A DNA stretch of 64,000 bases from Chryseobacterium sp. SN22 (GCF_008329705.1 NZ_VTSX01000002.1:171801-235800); one strand, 5' to 3'; shown: positions 53,551-63,138, counted from the stretch's first letter. The notes: a model not told the origin generated them from the sequence alone. Translations and numbers: made by a program.

Positions 53551-54052
53551 ATATTTTAAAATCTTCTTTGCAGTACTGATTTTATCAATACTGCAAAGTT
53601 GTCCGGATATAGGCGACGAAGTCTGTGATGGCACAGAAGGTTCCGCAACTATTCCCGATCTCATTACAATAACCCCGCTAAAACAGGTATACAATCAAGG
53701 GGAAGAAATTAGTTATAGATTACTCATTCCTTCGGAAAACAATTATTTCGGCAATCCGATAAATCTACATCAAAAAACTGGTGTCACCCAAGCATGGCTT
53801 ATTGGAAACTCTGCATTATTTAATCAGAATAGTGTTACATATATTAAAGGTAGTAAAAGGGATGGAGCTGATAATTGGTTCAACCTAGTATATAACGCTT
53901 CGAATGGATTATATGAACTTGAAATTAAAGTAAAACTGAATACGGTAGGAAACTACTCTTTTATTACAGCTGAAAGAATAGACTTTTTAGGATCAGACAA
54001 ATGTAACAGGTACTTTATTTACACCAATGTCAAAGGTAAATACAGAAAATAA
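53540..54052 (+). CDS. lipoprotein, function unknown
   Basis: 170 aa. The signal KYFKIFFAVLILSILQSC carries a lipobox-like LQSC with Cys21. The mature part is mostly beta (LKQVYNQGEEISYRLLIPSE; YNASNGLYELEIKVKLNTVG) and contains two more Cys. No known domain. The ATG overlaps the last 11 nt of the decayed gene upstream, so translation was probably coupled to it; loss of that frame may have lowered its expression (inference). The region 52.9-54.1 kb is more AT-rich than its surroundings. Confidence 0.75.
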   Translation: MDTKYFKIFFAVLILSILQSCPDIGDEVCDGTEGSATIPDLITITPLKQVYNQGEEISYRLLIPSENNYFGNPINLHQKTGVTQAWLIGNSALFNQNSVTYIKGSKRDGADNWFNLVYNASNGLYELEIKVKLNTVGNYSFITAERIDFLGSDKCNRYFIYTNVKGKYRK

Positions 54053-54378
54053 AATAGAATTTAAAGTACAATAAAGCGGCATTCGCAGGAAACAGTAAGC
54101 TTCAAATAACGAATCCTCTACATTTTGTAGAGGATTCCTAGTTTATCCTTTTCAAACAGCTAACAGAAAATTCTAAACTTTTTCGACATACAGTTCTATG
54201 CCTATATAAAAGTTGTATTTCATAACGGATGAACCAGTTCAGAATGAGATATAATTCAGAGTGAGCTTTCATGGTTATTGACGTACACAAATTTTAGCAT
54301 TTTATCTCTACAAAAAAATCGCCCTTTTATGGTATTTTTTAAGAAAATCTTAACTATATTTCGTTATGATAATTTTTT
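54053..54378. other. intergenic region
   Basis: Contains the terminator at 54111-54137 and, just before the LuxR-type gene, TATATTTC (54355-54362), one base from the -7 consensus. No further gene or repeat seen. Confidence 0.4.
54111..54137 (+). terminator. hairpin terminator
   Basis: 12-bp stem GAATCCTCTACA (54111-54122) with TGTAGAGGATTC (54126-54137), loop TTT, followed by a moderately T-rich stretch. It follows the lipoprotein gene by 58 bp. Confidence 0.7.
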
Positions 54379-55152
54379 ATGGATAATCCTGAGAAAAAGC
54401 ATGCTTTAAGTGATATTTGGAATTCTTATTCGGAGAACAGAAAAGAAAACCGGCATATTGCCAATATTCCTCCTATTGAACGGATCATCGGGGAAATGTT
54501 CGCCGTCGGTGAATTTTACTATTATGTACTGAATCTTACAAACAGTACCATCTCCAACCACCACCCTAACCTTTTAAAGCTTCACGGATTAAAGGATTAT
54601 CCTGAAAACTTAAAGGATATCATTGATCTCACCCATCCTGATGACATCCCGTTTATCATGAAAGCGGAAGAACAGGTAGTACACAAAATCATTGAGATTG
54701 GCAGGGAAAGCCAGCTCTATCTGAAATCCAGCTATTGTTTCAGGATGAAAACTGCCAGCGGAGATTACGAGCTGTTCCATCATCAGGCAATCCTTACAAT
54801 GGAAGATGAAGACAAAAATCTCATTCAATCCGTTAACATCCATACCAACATTCAACATATCACCAAAAAGAATCCCCATACGGTCCTGATCACGGGCATC
54901 GGCCCACGGAATGATTTCCATCAGATAAAGATTGAAGATCCTGTAAAGCCTGCTTCCGAAATCAGTTTAACCAAAAGGGAAAATGAAATCCTGGCATTGA
55001 TCGCCAAAGGATATTCAGGGCCGGAAATCTCAAAAATGCTCATTATTTCGGAACACACTGTACGCACCCACCGCAAGAATATTTTAGCCAAAACCAATTC
55101 CAGGAACAGCAAGGAACTGTTGAGAAAAGCTTTTGAATGCGGGCTGATCTAG
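54379..55152 (+). CDS. LuxR family regulator with PAS-like sensor region
   Basis: 257 aa. Residues about 40-170 resemble a PAS fold (FYYYVLNLTNSTISNHHPNL; DLTHPDDIPFIMKAEEQVVH; CFRMKTASGDYELFHHQAIL), where HPDD is a common PAS signature. Residues 190-257 are the LuxR/GerE helix-turn-helix: SLTKRENEILALIAKGYSGP and SEHTVRTHRKNILAKTNSRN. Such proteins occur in Flavobacteriia as one-component regulators. The ligand is unknown. It is monocistronic; the neighbouring oxygenase gene has its own upstream repeats. Confidence 0.9.
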   Translation: MDNPEKKHALSDIWNSYSENRKENRHIANIPPIERIIGEMFAVGEFYYYVLNLTNSTISNHHPNLLKLHGLKDYPENLKDIIDLTHPDDIPFIMKAEEQVVHKIIEIGRESQLYLKSSYCFRMKTASGDYELFHHQAILTMEDEDKNLIQSVNIHTNIQHITKKNPHTVLITGIGPRNDFHQIKIEDPVKPASEISLTKRENEILALIAKGYSGPEISKMLIISEHTVRTHRKNILAKTNSRNSKELLRKAFECGLI

Positions 55153-55162
55153 GGAGGTAATG

Positions 55163-55193
55163 GTGAATCTGCTTCGCAGTGAATCGTGAATTT
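55163..55193 (+). repeat. dispersed intergenic repeat (CTCCGCAG family), copy 2
   Basis: GTGAATCTGCTTCGCAGTGA and following bases match copy 3 at 55276-55305, in direct orientation 113 bp apart. Confidence 0.7.
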
Positions 55194-55275
55194 AATTAAA
55201 ATTCTGTTTTTTACAAACAATAACCGTCACAGAAATATTTCAGCCAAAAACACAGACTGACTTTAAAGGTTAATA

Positions 55276-55305
55276 GTGAATTTGCTCCGCAGTGAATGGT
55301 AAATT
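55276..55305 (+). repeat. dispersed intergenic repeat (CTCCGCAG family), copy 3
   Basis: GTGAATTTGCTCCGCAGTGA then ATGGTAAATT; five mismatches against copy 2 over 30 bases. Confidence 0.7.
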
Positions 55306-55332
55306 GATGTCTTTCTGTTTGTTATTGTTAAA

Positions 55333-55378
55333 AATTGACAATTCCCTATTCACCATTTGTCGTTGCGGCGTAAAACTT
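55333..55378 (-). repeat. degenerate inverted copy of the same repeat family
   Basis: On the minus strand AAGTTTTACGCCGCAACGAC, then AAATGGTGAATAGG and GAATTGTCAAT; it shares the TTTTACnCCGCA and GTGAATAG elements with the copy at 7041-7080. It borders the oxygenase promoter. Confidence 0.45.
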
Positions 55379-55392
55379 GTAAATTTATTCCA

Positions 55393-56589
55393 ATGGAAAG
55401 CAATATTTTACAGCCGCGTTTTAAGGATTCGGTACATTTCAAAAATTTCTGGACCACAGGGAATGGAAAAATGCTGCTGGATTTTTCAGGAGCAGAGGTG
55501 AGCTTTGATCATTTTGAACAGTTTTCTCCTTACTTCTACCATGTGGATGAAGTTGGGGATCAGGTTGTAAAAGATATTTATTTCAAAAAGAATTTTCATG
55601 AAGCGTCAAAAGAAATGGAAGGCTATATCCGCAGCGGCGTTTCCGACCGGGACGATGTGCCCGAAAGTATAAAGCAGCTTTTCAGTCAGACCCAGAGCAT
55701 TCCCGGCTGGCTGGATTACGAGCTTATTAAAAAAGGCGCTGAACTCTGTATGAGAAGCAATCTCGATGCACTGATTTCCCTCCGGGATTACTGCCTGATG
55801 GGAGGTTATGACTATGCTTACCTCAACAAGCCGCTTATTGCGACCGAGGCCCTCAAAAAAGGCGCGGTGAAACGTCTTTCCGAAACCCTGGATTTCTGGG
55901 TAAATGTAACCCGATATGATGCACTGGAGATTCACCGGAAAGGATACGAATTTGCCATTAAAACCCGGCTTATCCATTCGTACGCCAGGCTTTCCATTAA
56001 AAAACACTATAAAGACTGGGATACCGAAAACTGGGGTGAGCCGATCAACTCATGGGATATGATGGCCACTTACATCGGCTTCAGCCTGGTTTTCATGCAC
56101 AGCCTGCATAAATTGGGTGCCAACATTTCCGGAGAAGAGGAAAAAGGCATGTTTCATCTTTGGAAATATGTTGGCTATCTGCTTGGCATTCCTGAACATC
56201 TTTTACCTAATAATAAACAGGAGGCAACCCAATACTTTTACCTGTGGACTTCCAATCAGCCTCCTGCGGACGATGATTCTGTTTTGCTGGCCCATTCCCT
56301 TCTCAACGAATCCCTGATTAACCCTGCATTAAAATACCAGTTCCAGAGAAAAAACCTCCGCTATCTTCACATTTGTTGCACATGGTTTTTGCTCGACGAT
56401 GAAGTCTGCAAAAGACTACAGATTCCTGAAGTAGCTAACCGAAAAGCATTTCCGCTGGTAAAACGGACTATTACAAAGATATATGAAAGAGCCGTAAGTC
56501 GGGAAGTGAGAATCAGGAAAGGAAACCAGTCGCAGATGAAGGTGCTGAGTGATTACCATCACATTATGCAGGATTCCAATTTTCATTGA
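55393..56589 (+). CDS. oxygenase MpaB/latex-clearing (DUF2236) family protein
   Basis: 398 aa from ATG 55393 (MESNILQPRFKDSVHFKNFW); the frame starting at 55357 runs through the repeat and is rejected, and TAAATTTA (55380-55387) is a near -7 box directly upstream. Features of the family are DYAYLNKPLIATEALKKGAV, RLSETLDFWVNVTRYDALEI, TRLIHSYARLSIKKHYKDWD and INSWDMMATYIGFSLVFMHS (Arg and His positions that bind heme in the rubber oxygenase Lcp). It is cytosolic or peripheral, likely a b-type heme oxygenase-like protein. Substrate unknown. Confidence 0.85.
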   Translation: MESNILQPRFKDSVHFKNFWTTGNGKMLLDFSGAEVSFDHFEQFSPYFYHVDEVGDQVVKDIYFKKNFHEASKEMEGYIRSGVSDRDDVPESIKQLFSQTQSIPGWLDYELIKKGAELCMRSNLDALISLRDYCLMGGYDYAYLNKPLIATEALKKGAVKRLSETLDFWVNVTRYDALEIHRKGYEFAIKTRLIHSYARLSIKKHYKDWDTENWGEPINSWDMMATYIGFSLVFMHSLHKLGANISGEEEKGMFHLWKYVGYLLGIPEHLLPNNKQEATQYFYLWTSNQPPADDDSVLLAHSLLNESLINPALKYQFQRKNLRYLHICCTWFLLDDEVCKRLQIPEVANRKAFPLVKRTITKIYERAVSREVRIRKGNQSQMKVLSDYHHIMQDSNFH

Positions 56590-56925
56590 TTGCAGTCTCT
56601 AAATTCTTATTATAATCTATTCATCAGATTTCTATTTTACATTTATAACTTATTATTTAAATCGGACCCTGAAAATTTCTTATTGATCTAATCAATCAGT
56701 TATACCAAACCCTGCTTTTATCGCAGTATAAGAGAGATTAGGAAGATCAGACACAGCGTTCCGATCAACAGTTTCTCAATACAATTTTTTCAAAATCTAC
56801 CCGAAGTGGCGTTCATCAGAACTATGTATAAGGCCTCTTACAGAAATGACAACATTTGCCATTAAATTTCGGCAATCGCAACCAATAAAAGTGTACCCAT
56901 ACCTTCGTTATCATTTACCCGTCAA

Positions 56926-57010
56926 TGCCCTAGCCGGGATTGCAGCGGAAATCCTTTTTTGAAGAAAAAGATTGCAGCGGAAAGCGCGAAAAAGCTCCTT
57001 AAAAAAGCAA
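56926..57010. repeat. dispersed intergenic element with duplicated GATTGCAGCGGAAA
   Basis: The 14-mer GATTGCAGCGGAAA occurs at 56938-56951 and again at 56970-56983, 32 bp apart. Between them ATCCTTTTTT, GAAG and AAAAAGAT can pair as a small hairpin. It is preceded by GCCCTAGCC and followed by GCGCGAAAAAGCTCC. I recognise this architecture (CCCTAGCC, GCGGAAATCCTTTTT, variable middle, AAAAAGAT, GCGGAAAGC) as a frequent intergenic element in Flavobacteriia; no function is known to me. Confidence 0.65.
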
Positions 57011-57110
57011 TCCGGAATACCGTTGAGAGATCACAGAATTTTATATTTTTTTTAACTATAAAAACAGGTCCGCGTGGTAGATATTATTAGTTTTTAATGT
57101 TAAATTTTCG

Positions 57111-57118
57111 TATTTTTG
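57111..57118 (+). promoter_or_regulatory. -7 promoter box for recA
   Basis: TATTTTTG, exact consensus, leader of about 15-20 nt. No obvious LexA-like palindrome is seen around it. Confidence 0.55.
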
Positions 57119-57138
57119 ATTAATTATTTAAACAACAG

Positions 57139-58146
57139 ATGAGTAATATAGACGACAAGAAAAAAGCACTGGCTTTGGTGCTGGACAAACTAGATAAAAC
57201 ATACGGAAAAGGAACGGTAATGACATTGGGTGACAGTGTTATCGACACGAACATCGAAGTGATCCCTTCAGGATCCTTAGGATTAGATATCGCTCTTGGA
57301 GTGGGTGGCTATCCGAGAGGACGGATTATTGAGATCTACGGGCCTGAATCTTCCGGTAAAACGACTTTAACGCTTCATGCTATTGCCGAAGCTCAAAAAG
57401 CCGGCGGAATCGCAGCATTTATCGATGCGGAACATGCGTTTGACAGAGGGTACGCCGGAAAACTGGGCATCGACCTTGAAAACCTGATCATTTCACAGCC
57501 GGACAACGGAGAACAGGCACTGGAAATTGCCGATAACCTAATCCGTTCGGGAGCGATCGATATCGTGGTCATTGACTCCGTAGCGGCCCTTACGCCAAAA
57601 GCGGAAATCGAAGGGGAAATGGGAGATTCCAAAATGGGTCTTCATGCTAGATTGATGTCACAGGCATTGAGAAAGCTTACCGCTACGATCAACAGAACCA
57701 AGTGTACGGTCATCTTCATCAACCAGCTGAGAGAGAAAATCGGTGTGATGTTCGGGAACCCGGAAACGACTACCGGTGGTAATGCTTTGAAATTCTATGC
57801 TTCGGTAAGGGTAGACATCAGAAAGGCAAGTGCACCTATTAAAAATGGTGATGAGGCAATCGGAAGCCGTGTGAAGGTGAAAATCGTGAAAAATAAAGTA
57901 GCACCACCTTTTAAAATGGCTGAATTCGACATTATGTACGGAGAAGGGGTTTCCAAAACGGGAGAAATCCTGGATCAGGCCGTAGAACAGGGGATCGTAA
58001 AGAAAAGCGGTTCATGGTTCAGCTATGAGGAAACGAAGCTCGGACAGGGCCGTGACGCTGTAAAAGACGTATTAAAAGACAATCCTGAGCTTGCAGAAGA
58101 ACTGGAAAATAAAATCAAAGAAGAAATTGCGAATAAAAAACAGTAA
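57139..58146 (+). CDS. recA: RecA recombinase
   Basis: 335 aa. ATP-dependent strand-exchange protein for recombinational repair and SOS induction. Walker [18 protein letters not shown] (residues about 68-84), [20 protein letters not shown], Walker B region [23 protein letters not shown]-binding loop L1 [20 protein letters not shown] and L2 [20 protein letters not shown] are all intact. The C-terminal acidic tail is short, as in many Bacteroidota. Single gene with its own promoter and terminator. Confidence 0.99.
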   Translation: MSNIDDKKKALALVLDKLDKTYGKGTVMTLGDSVIDTNIEVIPSGSLGLDIALGVGGYPRGRIIEIYGPESSGKTTLTLHAIAEAQKAGGIAAFIDAEHAFDRGYAGKLGIDLENLIISQPDNGEQALEIADNLIRSGAIDIVVIDSVAALTPKAEIEGEMGDSKMGLHARLMSQALRKLTATINRTKCTVIFINQLREKIGVMFGNPETTTGGNALKFYASVRVDIRKASAPIKNGDEAIGSRVKVKIVKNKVAPPFKMAEFDIMYGEGVSKTGEILDQAVEQGIVKKSGSWFSYEETKLGQGRDAVKDVLKDNPELAEELENKIKEEIANKKQ

Positions 58147-58167
58147 TTTCTGAGAGGTATTAAATAA

Positions 58168-58199
58168 AAACCCGGCGGAGCTTTTGCTCCGCCGGGTTT
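58168..58199. terminator. intrinsic terminator after recA
   Basis: 14-bp perfect stem AAACCCGGCGGAGC (58168-58181) with GCTCCGCCGGGTTT (58186-58199), loop TTTT, T-rich tail. The core CCGGCGGAGC(TTT)GCTC is shared with the htpG terminator at 63154-63190. It can also serve the convergent S9 peptidase gene. Confidence 0.92.
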
Positions 58200-58216
58200 G
58201 TTTTATACATTATTCA

Positions 58217-61108
58217 CTAGGGTTTTTCGTCGGTTAGTTCAAACCCCCAGTCTTTTCCTTTTTGGGTTGCCGGAACCCCTTTGGTCATCCAAACCGGAGC
58301 TTTTGCACCCTTTAGATAATAATCGAAGAACTGCTGTTCGCGGATCTGGATATCTTTCCGGTTCTGGCGCTTGATCAGGTTATGGTCGTCGCCGTTATAA
58401 TTCAGGAGCCAGGCCGGCTTTCCTAGACGGCGTAAAGCGGTAAACATTTCAATACCCTGGTACCACGGCACAGCGCCATCCTTATCATTGCTCATGATAA
58501 CCACCGGCGTTTTCACCTGGTCCATGGCAAACAACGGTGAATTTTTAATATAAAGGTCCGGTGCTTCCCAAAGGGTTTTTCCCAAACGGCTCTGTGATTT
58601 TTCGTACTGGAATTGCCGGTTCATTCCGGAAGACCAGCGGATCCCGCCATAAGCAGACGTCATATTGACTACCGGGGCCCCCGTCCATGCTGCTGCATAC
58701 TTATCCGTATGGGCGATCAGATATGCAACCTGGTAACCGCCCCAGCTCTGTCCCTGGATTCCTATTTTCGTCCCGTCTACCCACGGATTCTGCTTTAGCT
58801 GCTCTACCCCGGAATTAATGTATTCCATCGCAGATTCTCCCGGCTGGCCGTCGGTATATGAAATATCCGGAGTAAACACCAGGTAGCCGTTGCTTACGAA
58901 ATACGAGATGTTCAATCTGGAAGGCGTCGGGGCAGGGGCCACGTAACGGTTCAGGTTGTCCGAAAGTTTTTCATAGAAATAGACGATCATCGGGTATTTT
59001 TTAGCGGGATCGAAATTTTCGGGTTTGTAGAGAAGGCCTGCAGAAGTGTTTCCTTTGGGAGTCGTCCAGTGAACCAGTTCACCCGTTCCCCAATTGTAAA
59101 GGGCCTGCTGCGGATTGGTACTGCTCAGTTTCTGCTGTACCGAAAAATCAGAGGCAGCAAAAATATCAGGTGACTGGGTGTAAGACTCTTTTACCAGAAT
59201 ATATTCATCCGCATTTTTGGCTTTCTGAAGGCTGCGGTAGCCCCAGACCTCTTCCATTTTCACTTTTACAGGATCAGAATTCGACCGGATTGAAGTTTTA
59301 AAAATACCGTTGGCTTTCGTGGTGTTGTCAAATGCCGATAAATAGACCGGAGATTTACGGTTCAGGCTTTTGATGTCTTTGTCTAAATCGTAGGTTTCAA
59401 ACGTGATTTTATTTTTACGGCCGAAACCATTGGTCATATTCCTGGGCTTCTTTGAACCGTTGAGGAAAAACTCCCAAAGGTCGTAGCGGTCCCGGATAAT
59501 CACCGATTCATCATTCTCCGTCCAGGATGCAATCCCATAAGCCACGGGAAAGTCGGGCATATCAAATTCTTCGTCTACGAATGAAACGGATAACCCTGTC
59601 GTCAGCGGTGTAGTCTTTTTTGTTTCCACATTGTAGCTCAGCCACTGCCCTTTTTCGCGGTCGAAAATAACAATGAATTTTCCAAGAGGGGACGGTGCTG
59701 CCGAACCGTTCAGGTTTCTTACAATCTCCGTCCGCTCTCCTGTTTTGTTATCAATAATATAATAGGTCTTTTTGGTTCCGCCTTCCCATTGCGAAGCGAT
59801 CCGGTTGTTTAAGCTGCTGCTTCCCAATACGAATTCTGCGTTTCCTTCATTCACCAGCCGCAAGGTATCCAGATCTTCTCCGTCGATGTTGACGAAGAAA
59901 TCCGGTTTTTCTGTCTGCATAACGGCCGCATAGGATTTTTTAAGATCGTTTTTCAGTTCTTTCAGCTGCACCGTCTGCAGGTAATCGTCTTTGTAATTCC
60001 AGATATCCACCACGGCGTGGTCGTTGGCGATCAGGGCCGTATCTTTGGCCACCGGTTCCGGGGCAACCCCAAAATACAGCTGTTTCCCGTTCTTGCTGAA
60101 TACGGGTAAACGGTTTTCGGAAATCACCCAATTCTTTTTCATCCGGGAATGCTCATTGGTTAGCGCTTCCTGCTTTTTCTGTTTAACATTAAAATAATAC
60201 AGCTGATATTGTTTTACCAGGTCATTCTGTGCAGAAGCCGTTCCTACAAATGCCAGCTGGCCTCCTGCTTCATCAAAAGCCAATTGGGAGAAATCGCCTT
60301 CCATTTCCGAGATTTTGCTCACGGCTCCCGTTTCAAGGTCAACGATCTGTACGGCTTCCAAAGGATACTTCTTCGGTTTGGACTTACCAGTGCTCTTTTT
60401 ATCTGCCGGGTTCACGTTGGCAGAATCTTTTTTCTCTTCTTTATTTTTACTGATTTTCTCTTCCTGCTTTTTGGTAACGAAAACCAGCTGCTTTCCGTTT
60501 TTGCTGAATTCATAACGGACCACATCATTGTAAGTGATGGTTTTTCCGTCCGCCAGGTTTCGTACCGCCAGCTGTAACGGCTTGCTGCTTTTATCATCTT
60601 CATTTTTATCATCGCCTTCCTTTTCAGCATCATCCGAAGATTTATCTTTCAGGTTTTCCAGCAGATAAGCAATATGGGAACCTGCTTTTTCCGGAATTTT
60701 ATATCCTTTGACATTCGGAATCTTTTCCGTTTTGCCGCCTGCAAAATCAACAATCGCCAAAGTATCTTTCGTGAGCTTATTCTGCTTGAGCTTTTTATCT
60801 TTTACGGCTTTGATGTCTTTGTAAAACGGGCGGATCTGGAAAACGGCAAACCTCGAATCGGCCGTAAATTCGGGCCGTACGCCTCTCGGGAACTTTTTAG
60901 CATTCCTGTTCTTAACCGAATAAAAAAAGAGATTGGCGTCTCCTTCCTGAACGTCCACGGAATAAGCAATCCATTTTCCGTCGTTTGATATTTTTCTCGC
61001 CCCGATGTTCTGCCAACCGTCATATACGGAATGATCCAGCGGCTTTTTCTGCCCGTACATGAAACACGTCATGACGAACAGCATAAAAACTGAATATTTC
61101 AAATTCAT
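58217..61108 (-). CDS. prolyl oligopeptidase family (S9) serine peptidase, exported
   Basis: 963 aa with signal peptide MNLKYSVFMLFVMTCFMYGQ. The long N-terminal beta-propeller (residues about 30-680) contains a Lys/Glu/Asp-rich insertion (ENLKDKSSDDAEKEGDDKNE; KKQEEKISKNKEEKKDSANV). The C-terminal alpha/beta hydrolase domain has the nucleophile GQSWGGYQVAY (Ser near 788), IMSNDKDGAVPW (Asp near 877) and NYNGDDHNLIKR (His near 907). It cleaves small peptides in the periplasm. Family length is usually 650-950, so this is a long member because of the insertion. Confidence 0.94.
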   Translation of the reverse strand: MNLKYSVFMLFVMTCFMYGQKKPLDHSVYDGWQNIGARKISNDGKWIAYSVDVQEGDANLFFYSVKNRNAKKFPRGVRPEFTADSRFAVFQIRPFYKDIKAVKDKKLKQNKLTKDTLAIVDFAGGKTEKIPNVKGYKIPEKAGSHIAYLLENLKDKSSDDAEKEGDDKNEDDKSSKPLQLAVRNLADGKTITYNDVVRYEFSKNGKQLVFVTKKQEEKISKNKEEKKDSANVNPADKKSTGKSKPKKYPLEAVQIVDLETGAVSKISEMEGDFSQLAFDEAGGQLAFVGTASAQNDLVKQYQLYYFNVKQKKQEALTNEHSRMKKNWVISENRLPVFSKNGKQLYFGVAPEPVAKDTALIANDHAVVDIWNYKDDYLQTVQLKELKNDLKKSYAAVMQTEKPDFFVNIDGEDLDTLRLVNEGNAEFVLGSSSLNNRIASQWEGGTKKTYYIIDNKTGERTEIVRNLNGSAAPSPLGKFIVIFDREKGQWLSYNVETKKTTPLTTGLSVSFVDEEFDMPDFPVAYGIASWTENDESVIIRDRYDLWEFFLNGSKKPRNMTNGFGRKNKITFETYDLDKDIKSLNRKSPVYLSAFDNTTKANGIFKTSIRSNSDPVKVKMEEVWGYRSLQKAKNADEYILVKESYTQSPDIFAASDFSVQQKLSSTNPQQALYNWGTGELVHWTTPKGNTSAGLLYKPENFDPAKKYPMIVYFYEKLSDNLNRYVAPAPTPSRLNISYFVSNGYLVFTPDISYTDGQPGESAMEYINSGVEQLKQNPWVDGTKIGIQGQSWGGYQVAYLIAHTDKYAAAWTGAPVVNMTSAYGGIRWSSGMNRQFQYEKSQSRLGKTLWEAPDLYIKNSPLFAMDQVKTPVVIMSNDKDGAVPWYQGIEMFTALRRLGKPAWLLNYNGDDHNLIKRQNRKDIQIREQQFFDYYLKGAKAPVWMTKGVPATQKGKDWGFELTDEKP

Positions 61109-61148
61109 TATGATATAAAATTTTAAAGATTAAAAATAAGTTATTTCC

Positions 61149-61189
61149 CTGACAAATTCATATTATGTTAAAAAATGTCAAAATGTCAG
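61149..61189 (+). promoter_or_regulatory. possible operator upstream of htpG
   Basis: Tandem 8-bp repeats AAATGTCA at 61173-61180 and 61181-61188, with CTGACA (61149-61154) as an inverted counterpart of TGTCAG (61184-61189). They lie 60-100 bp upstream of the htpG ATG. A link to stress control is inference. Confidence 0.35.
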
Positions 61190-61248
61190 TTTATTTTAAA
61201 CGGTCCTTTTTTTGTGAAACCAAAGGAAATTAAAAAACAAAAATTATT

Positions 61249-63138
61249 ATGACTAAAGGAAATATTAATGTATCGGTGGAAAATATTTTTCCGCTAATTA
61301 AAAAATTTCTTTACAGCGACCACGAAATCTTTTTAAGAGAATTAATTTCCAATGCCACGGATGCCACTTTAAAATTAAAGCACTTAACCAGCATCGGCGA
61401 AGCCAAAGTTGAATACGGAAGTCCTAAGATCGAAGTGAAAATCGATAAAGAAAATAAGACACTTACGATTATCGACCAGGGAATCGGGATGACTGGGGAA
61501 GAGGTTGAAAAATACATCAACCAGGTTGCTTTTTCAGGAGCTGAGGAGTTTTTGGAGAAATACAAGGATACGGCAAAAGATTCAGGGATTATCGGACATT
61601 TCGGGCTTGGGTTCTACTCCGCCTTTATGGTGGCTGAGAAAGTGGAAATCGTAACGAAATCCTATAAAGACGAGCCGGCGGTACGGTGGATCTGCGACGG
61701 AAGCCCGGAGTTTACTTTGGAAGAAACCGCAAACAAGTCTGAAAGAGGAACTGAAATTATCCTCTACATCGCAGAAGATTCTACCGAATTCCTTGAAGAA
61801 AGCAAAATCCGTGAGTTGCTGCTGAAATACAACAAGTTTATGCCGGTACCGATTAAATTCGGAACCAAAACGCATACGTTGCCTTTACCGGAAGATGCCC
61901 CTGAGGATGCGGTAGCTGAAACGGAAGAGGTAGACAACATCATCAACAACCCTACTCCGGCCTGGACGATTGCACCAAGCGAGCTTACAAATGAGGATTA
62001 CATGAAGTTCTATCACGAGCTTTATCCGATGCAGTTTGAAGAGCCTCTGTTCAACATCCATTTGAATGTTGATTATCCGTTCAATTTAACCGGGGTTTTA
62101 TTCTTCCCGAAACTGAGCAACAATTTAAATATTGAAAAAGACAAAATCCAGCTGTACCAGAACCAGGTTTTCGTAACGGATGAAGTGAAAGGCATCGTTC
62201 CGGATTTCCTGATGCTGCTTCGCGGAGTCATTGATTCTCCGGATATCCCGTTGAATGTTTCCCGTTCTTATCTGCAGGCTGACGGTGCCGTGAAGAAAAT
62301 TTCATCGTACATCACAAAAAAGGTAGCCGATAAAATGGCTTCCCTGATCAATGAAAACCGTGAAGATTACGAAAAGAAATGGAATGATATTAAAGTCGTG
62401 ATCGAATACGGAATCGTAACGGAGGAAAAATTTGCTGAAAAAGCCGATAAGTTTACGTTATATCCGACGACCGACGGGAAATATTTCCTTTGGAATGAAC
62501 TGGAAGAGAAGATCAAGCCGAACCAGACGGATAAAGACGGGAAACTGGTTGTTCTTTATGCTTCCAATGCCGATGAACAGCATTCTTATATCCAGGCTGC
62601 GAAAGACAAAGGCTATGAAGTTCTTCTGATGGATTCGCCGATTATCCCTCACGTAATCCAGAAACTGGAAACATCAAAAGACAACATCTCTTTTGCCAGA
62701 GTGGATGCCGATCATATCAACAACCTGATTAAAAAGGACGAGCCGGTGATTTCCAAATTGAATGAAACTGAAAAAGAATCCCTGAAGAAAAATGTGGAAG
62801 AATCTATCGGTGACGGTAAGTTCACGGTTCAGCTTGAAGACCTGGAGAGCAGCGACGCGCCGTTCACCATTACCCAGCCTGAGTTCATGAGAAGAATGAA
62901 AGACATGCAGGCAACCGGCGGCGGAATGTTCGGCATGGGCGGTTTCCCGGAAATGTATAACCTGGTGGTAAACTCCAACAGCGATTTTGCAGGGCAGATC
63001 CTGAAAACGGAAGATGCCGAAGAAAAAACAGGCCTTATCAAGCATGCACTGGATCTTGCCAAGCTTTCCCAGAACTTACTGAAAGGAAAAGAGCTTACCG
63101 ACTTCATCCAGAGAAGTTATAAGCAATTGGAAAAATAA
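61249..63138 (+). CDS. htpG: Hsp90-family molecular chaperone HtpG
   Basis: 629 aa, normal length. ATP-dependent dimeric chaperone. The GHKL ATPase domain is at the N-terminus: FLRELISNATDATLKLKHLT, IIDQGIGMTGEEVEKYINQV, GHFGLGFYSAFMVAEKVEIV and ERGTEIILYIAEDS. The middle domain follows (YPFNLTGVLFFPKLSNNLNI; Arg in RGVIDSPDIPLNVSRSYLQ) and the dimerisation domain ends in the usual helical region. Cytosolic. It is monocistronic with a long hairpin terminator. Confidence 0.98.
   Translation: MTKGNINVSVENIFPLIKKFLYSDHEIFLRELISNATDATLKLKHLTSIGEAKVEYGSPKIEVKIDKENKTLTIIDQGIGMTGEEVEKYINQVAFSGAEEFLEKYKDTAKDSGIIGHFGLGFYSAFMVAEKVEIVTKSYKDEPAVRWICDGSPEFTLEETANKSERGTEIILYIAEDSTEFLEESKIRELLLKYNKFMPVPIKFGTKTHTLPLPEDAPEDAVAETEEVDNIINNPTPAWTIAPSELTNEDYMKFYHELYPMQFEEPLFNIHLNVDYPFNLTGVLFFPKLSNNLNIEKDKIQLYQNQVFVTDEVKGIVPDFLMLLRGVIDSPDIPLNVSRSYLQADGAVKKISSYITKKVADKMASLINENREDYEKKWNDIKVVIEYGIVTEEKFAEKADKFTLYPTTDGKYFLWNELEEKIKPNQTDKDGKLVVLYASNADEQHSYIQAAKDKGYEVLLMDSPIIPHVIQKLETSKDNISFARVDADHINNLIKKDEPVISKLNETEKESLKKNVEESIGDGKFTVQLEDLESSDAPFTITQPEFMRRMKDMQATGGGMFGMGGFPEMYNLVVNSNSDFAGQILKTEDAEEKTGLIKHALDLAKLSQNLLKGKELTDFIQRSYKQLEK

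Larger units (their letters stand above)
56590..57138. other. 549-bp intergenic region before recA
   Basis: Contains the repeat at 56926-57010 and the recA promoter. The left 330 bp (56590-56920) show no ORF with coding signs, hairpin or family match. Confidence 0.5.
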
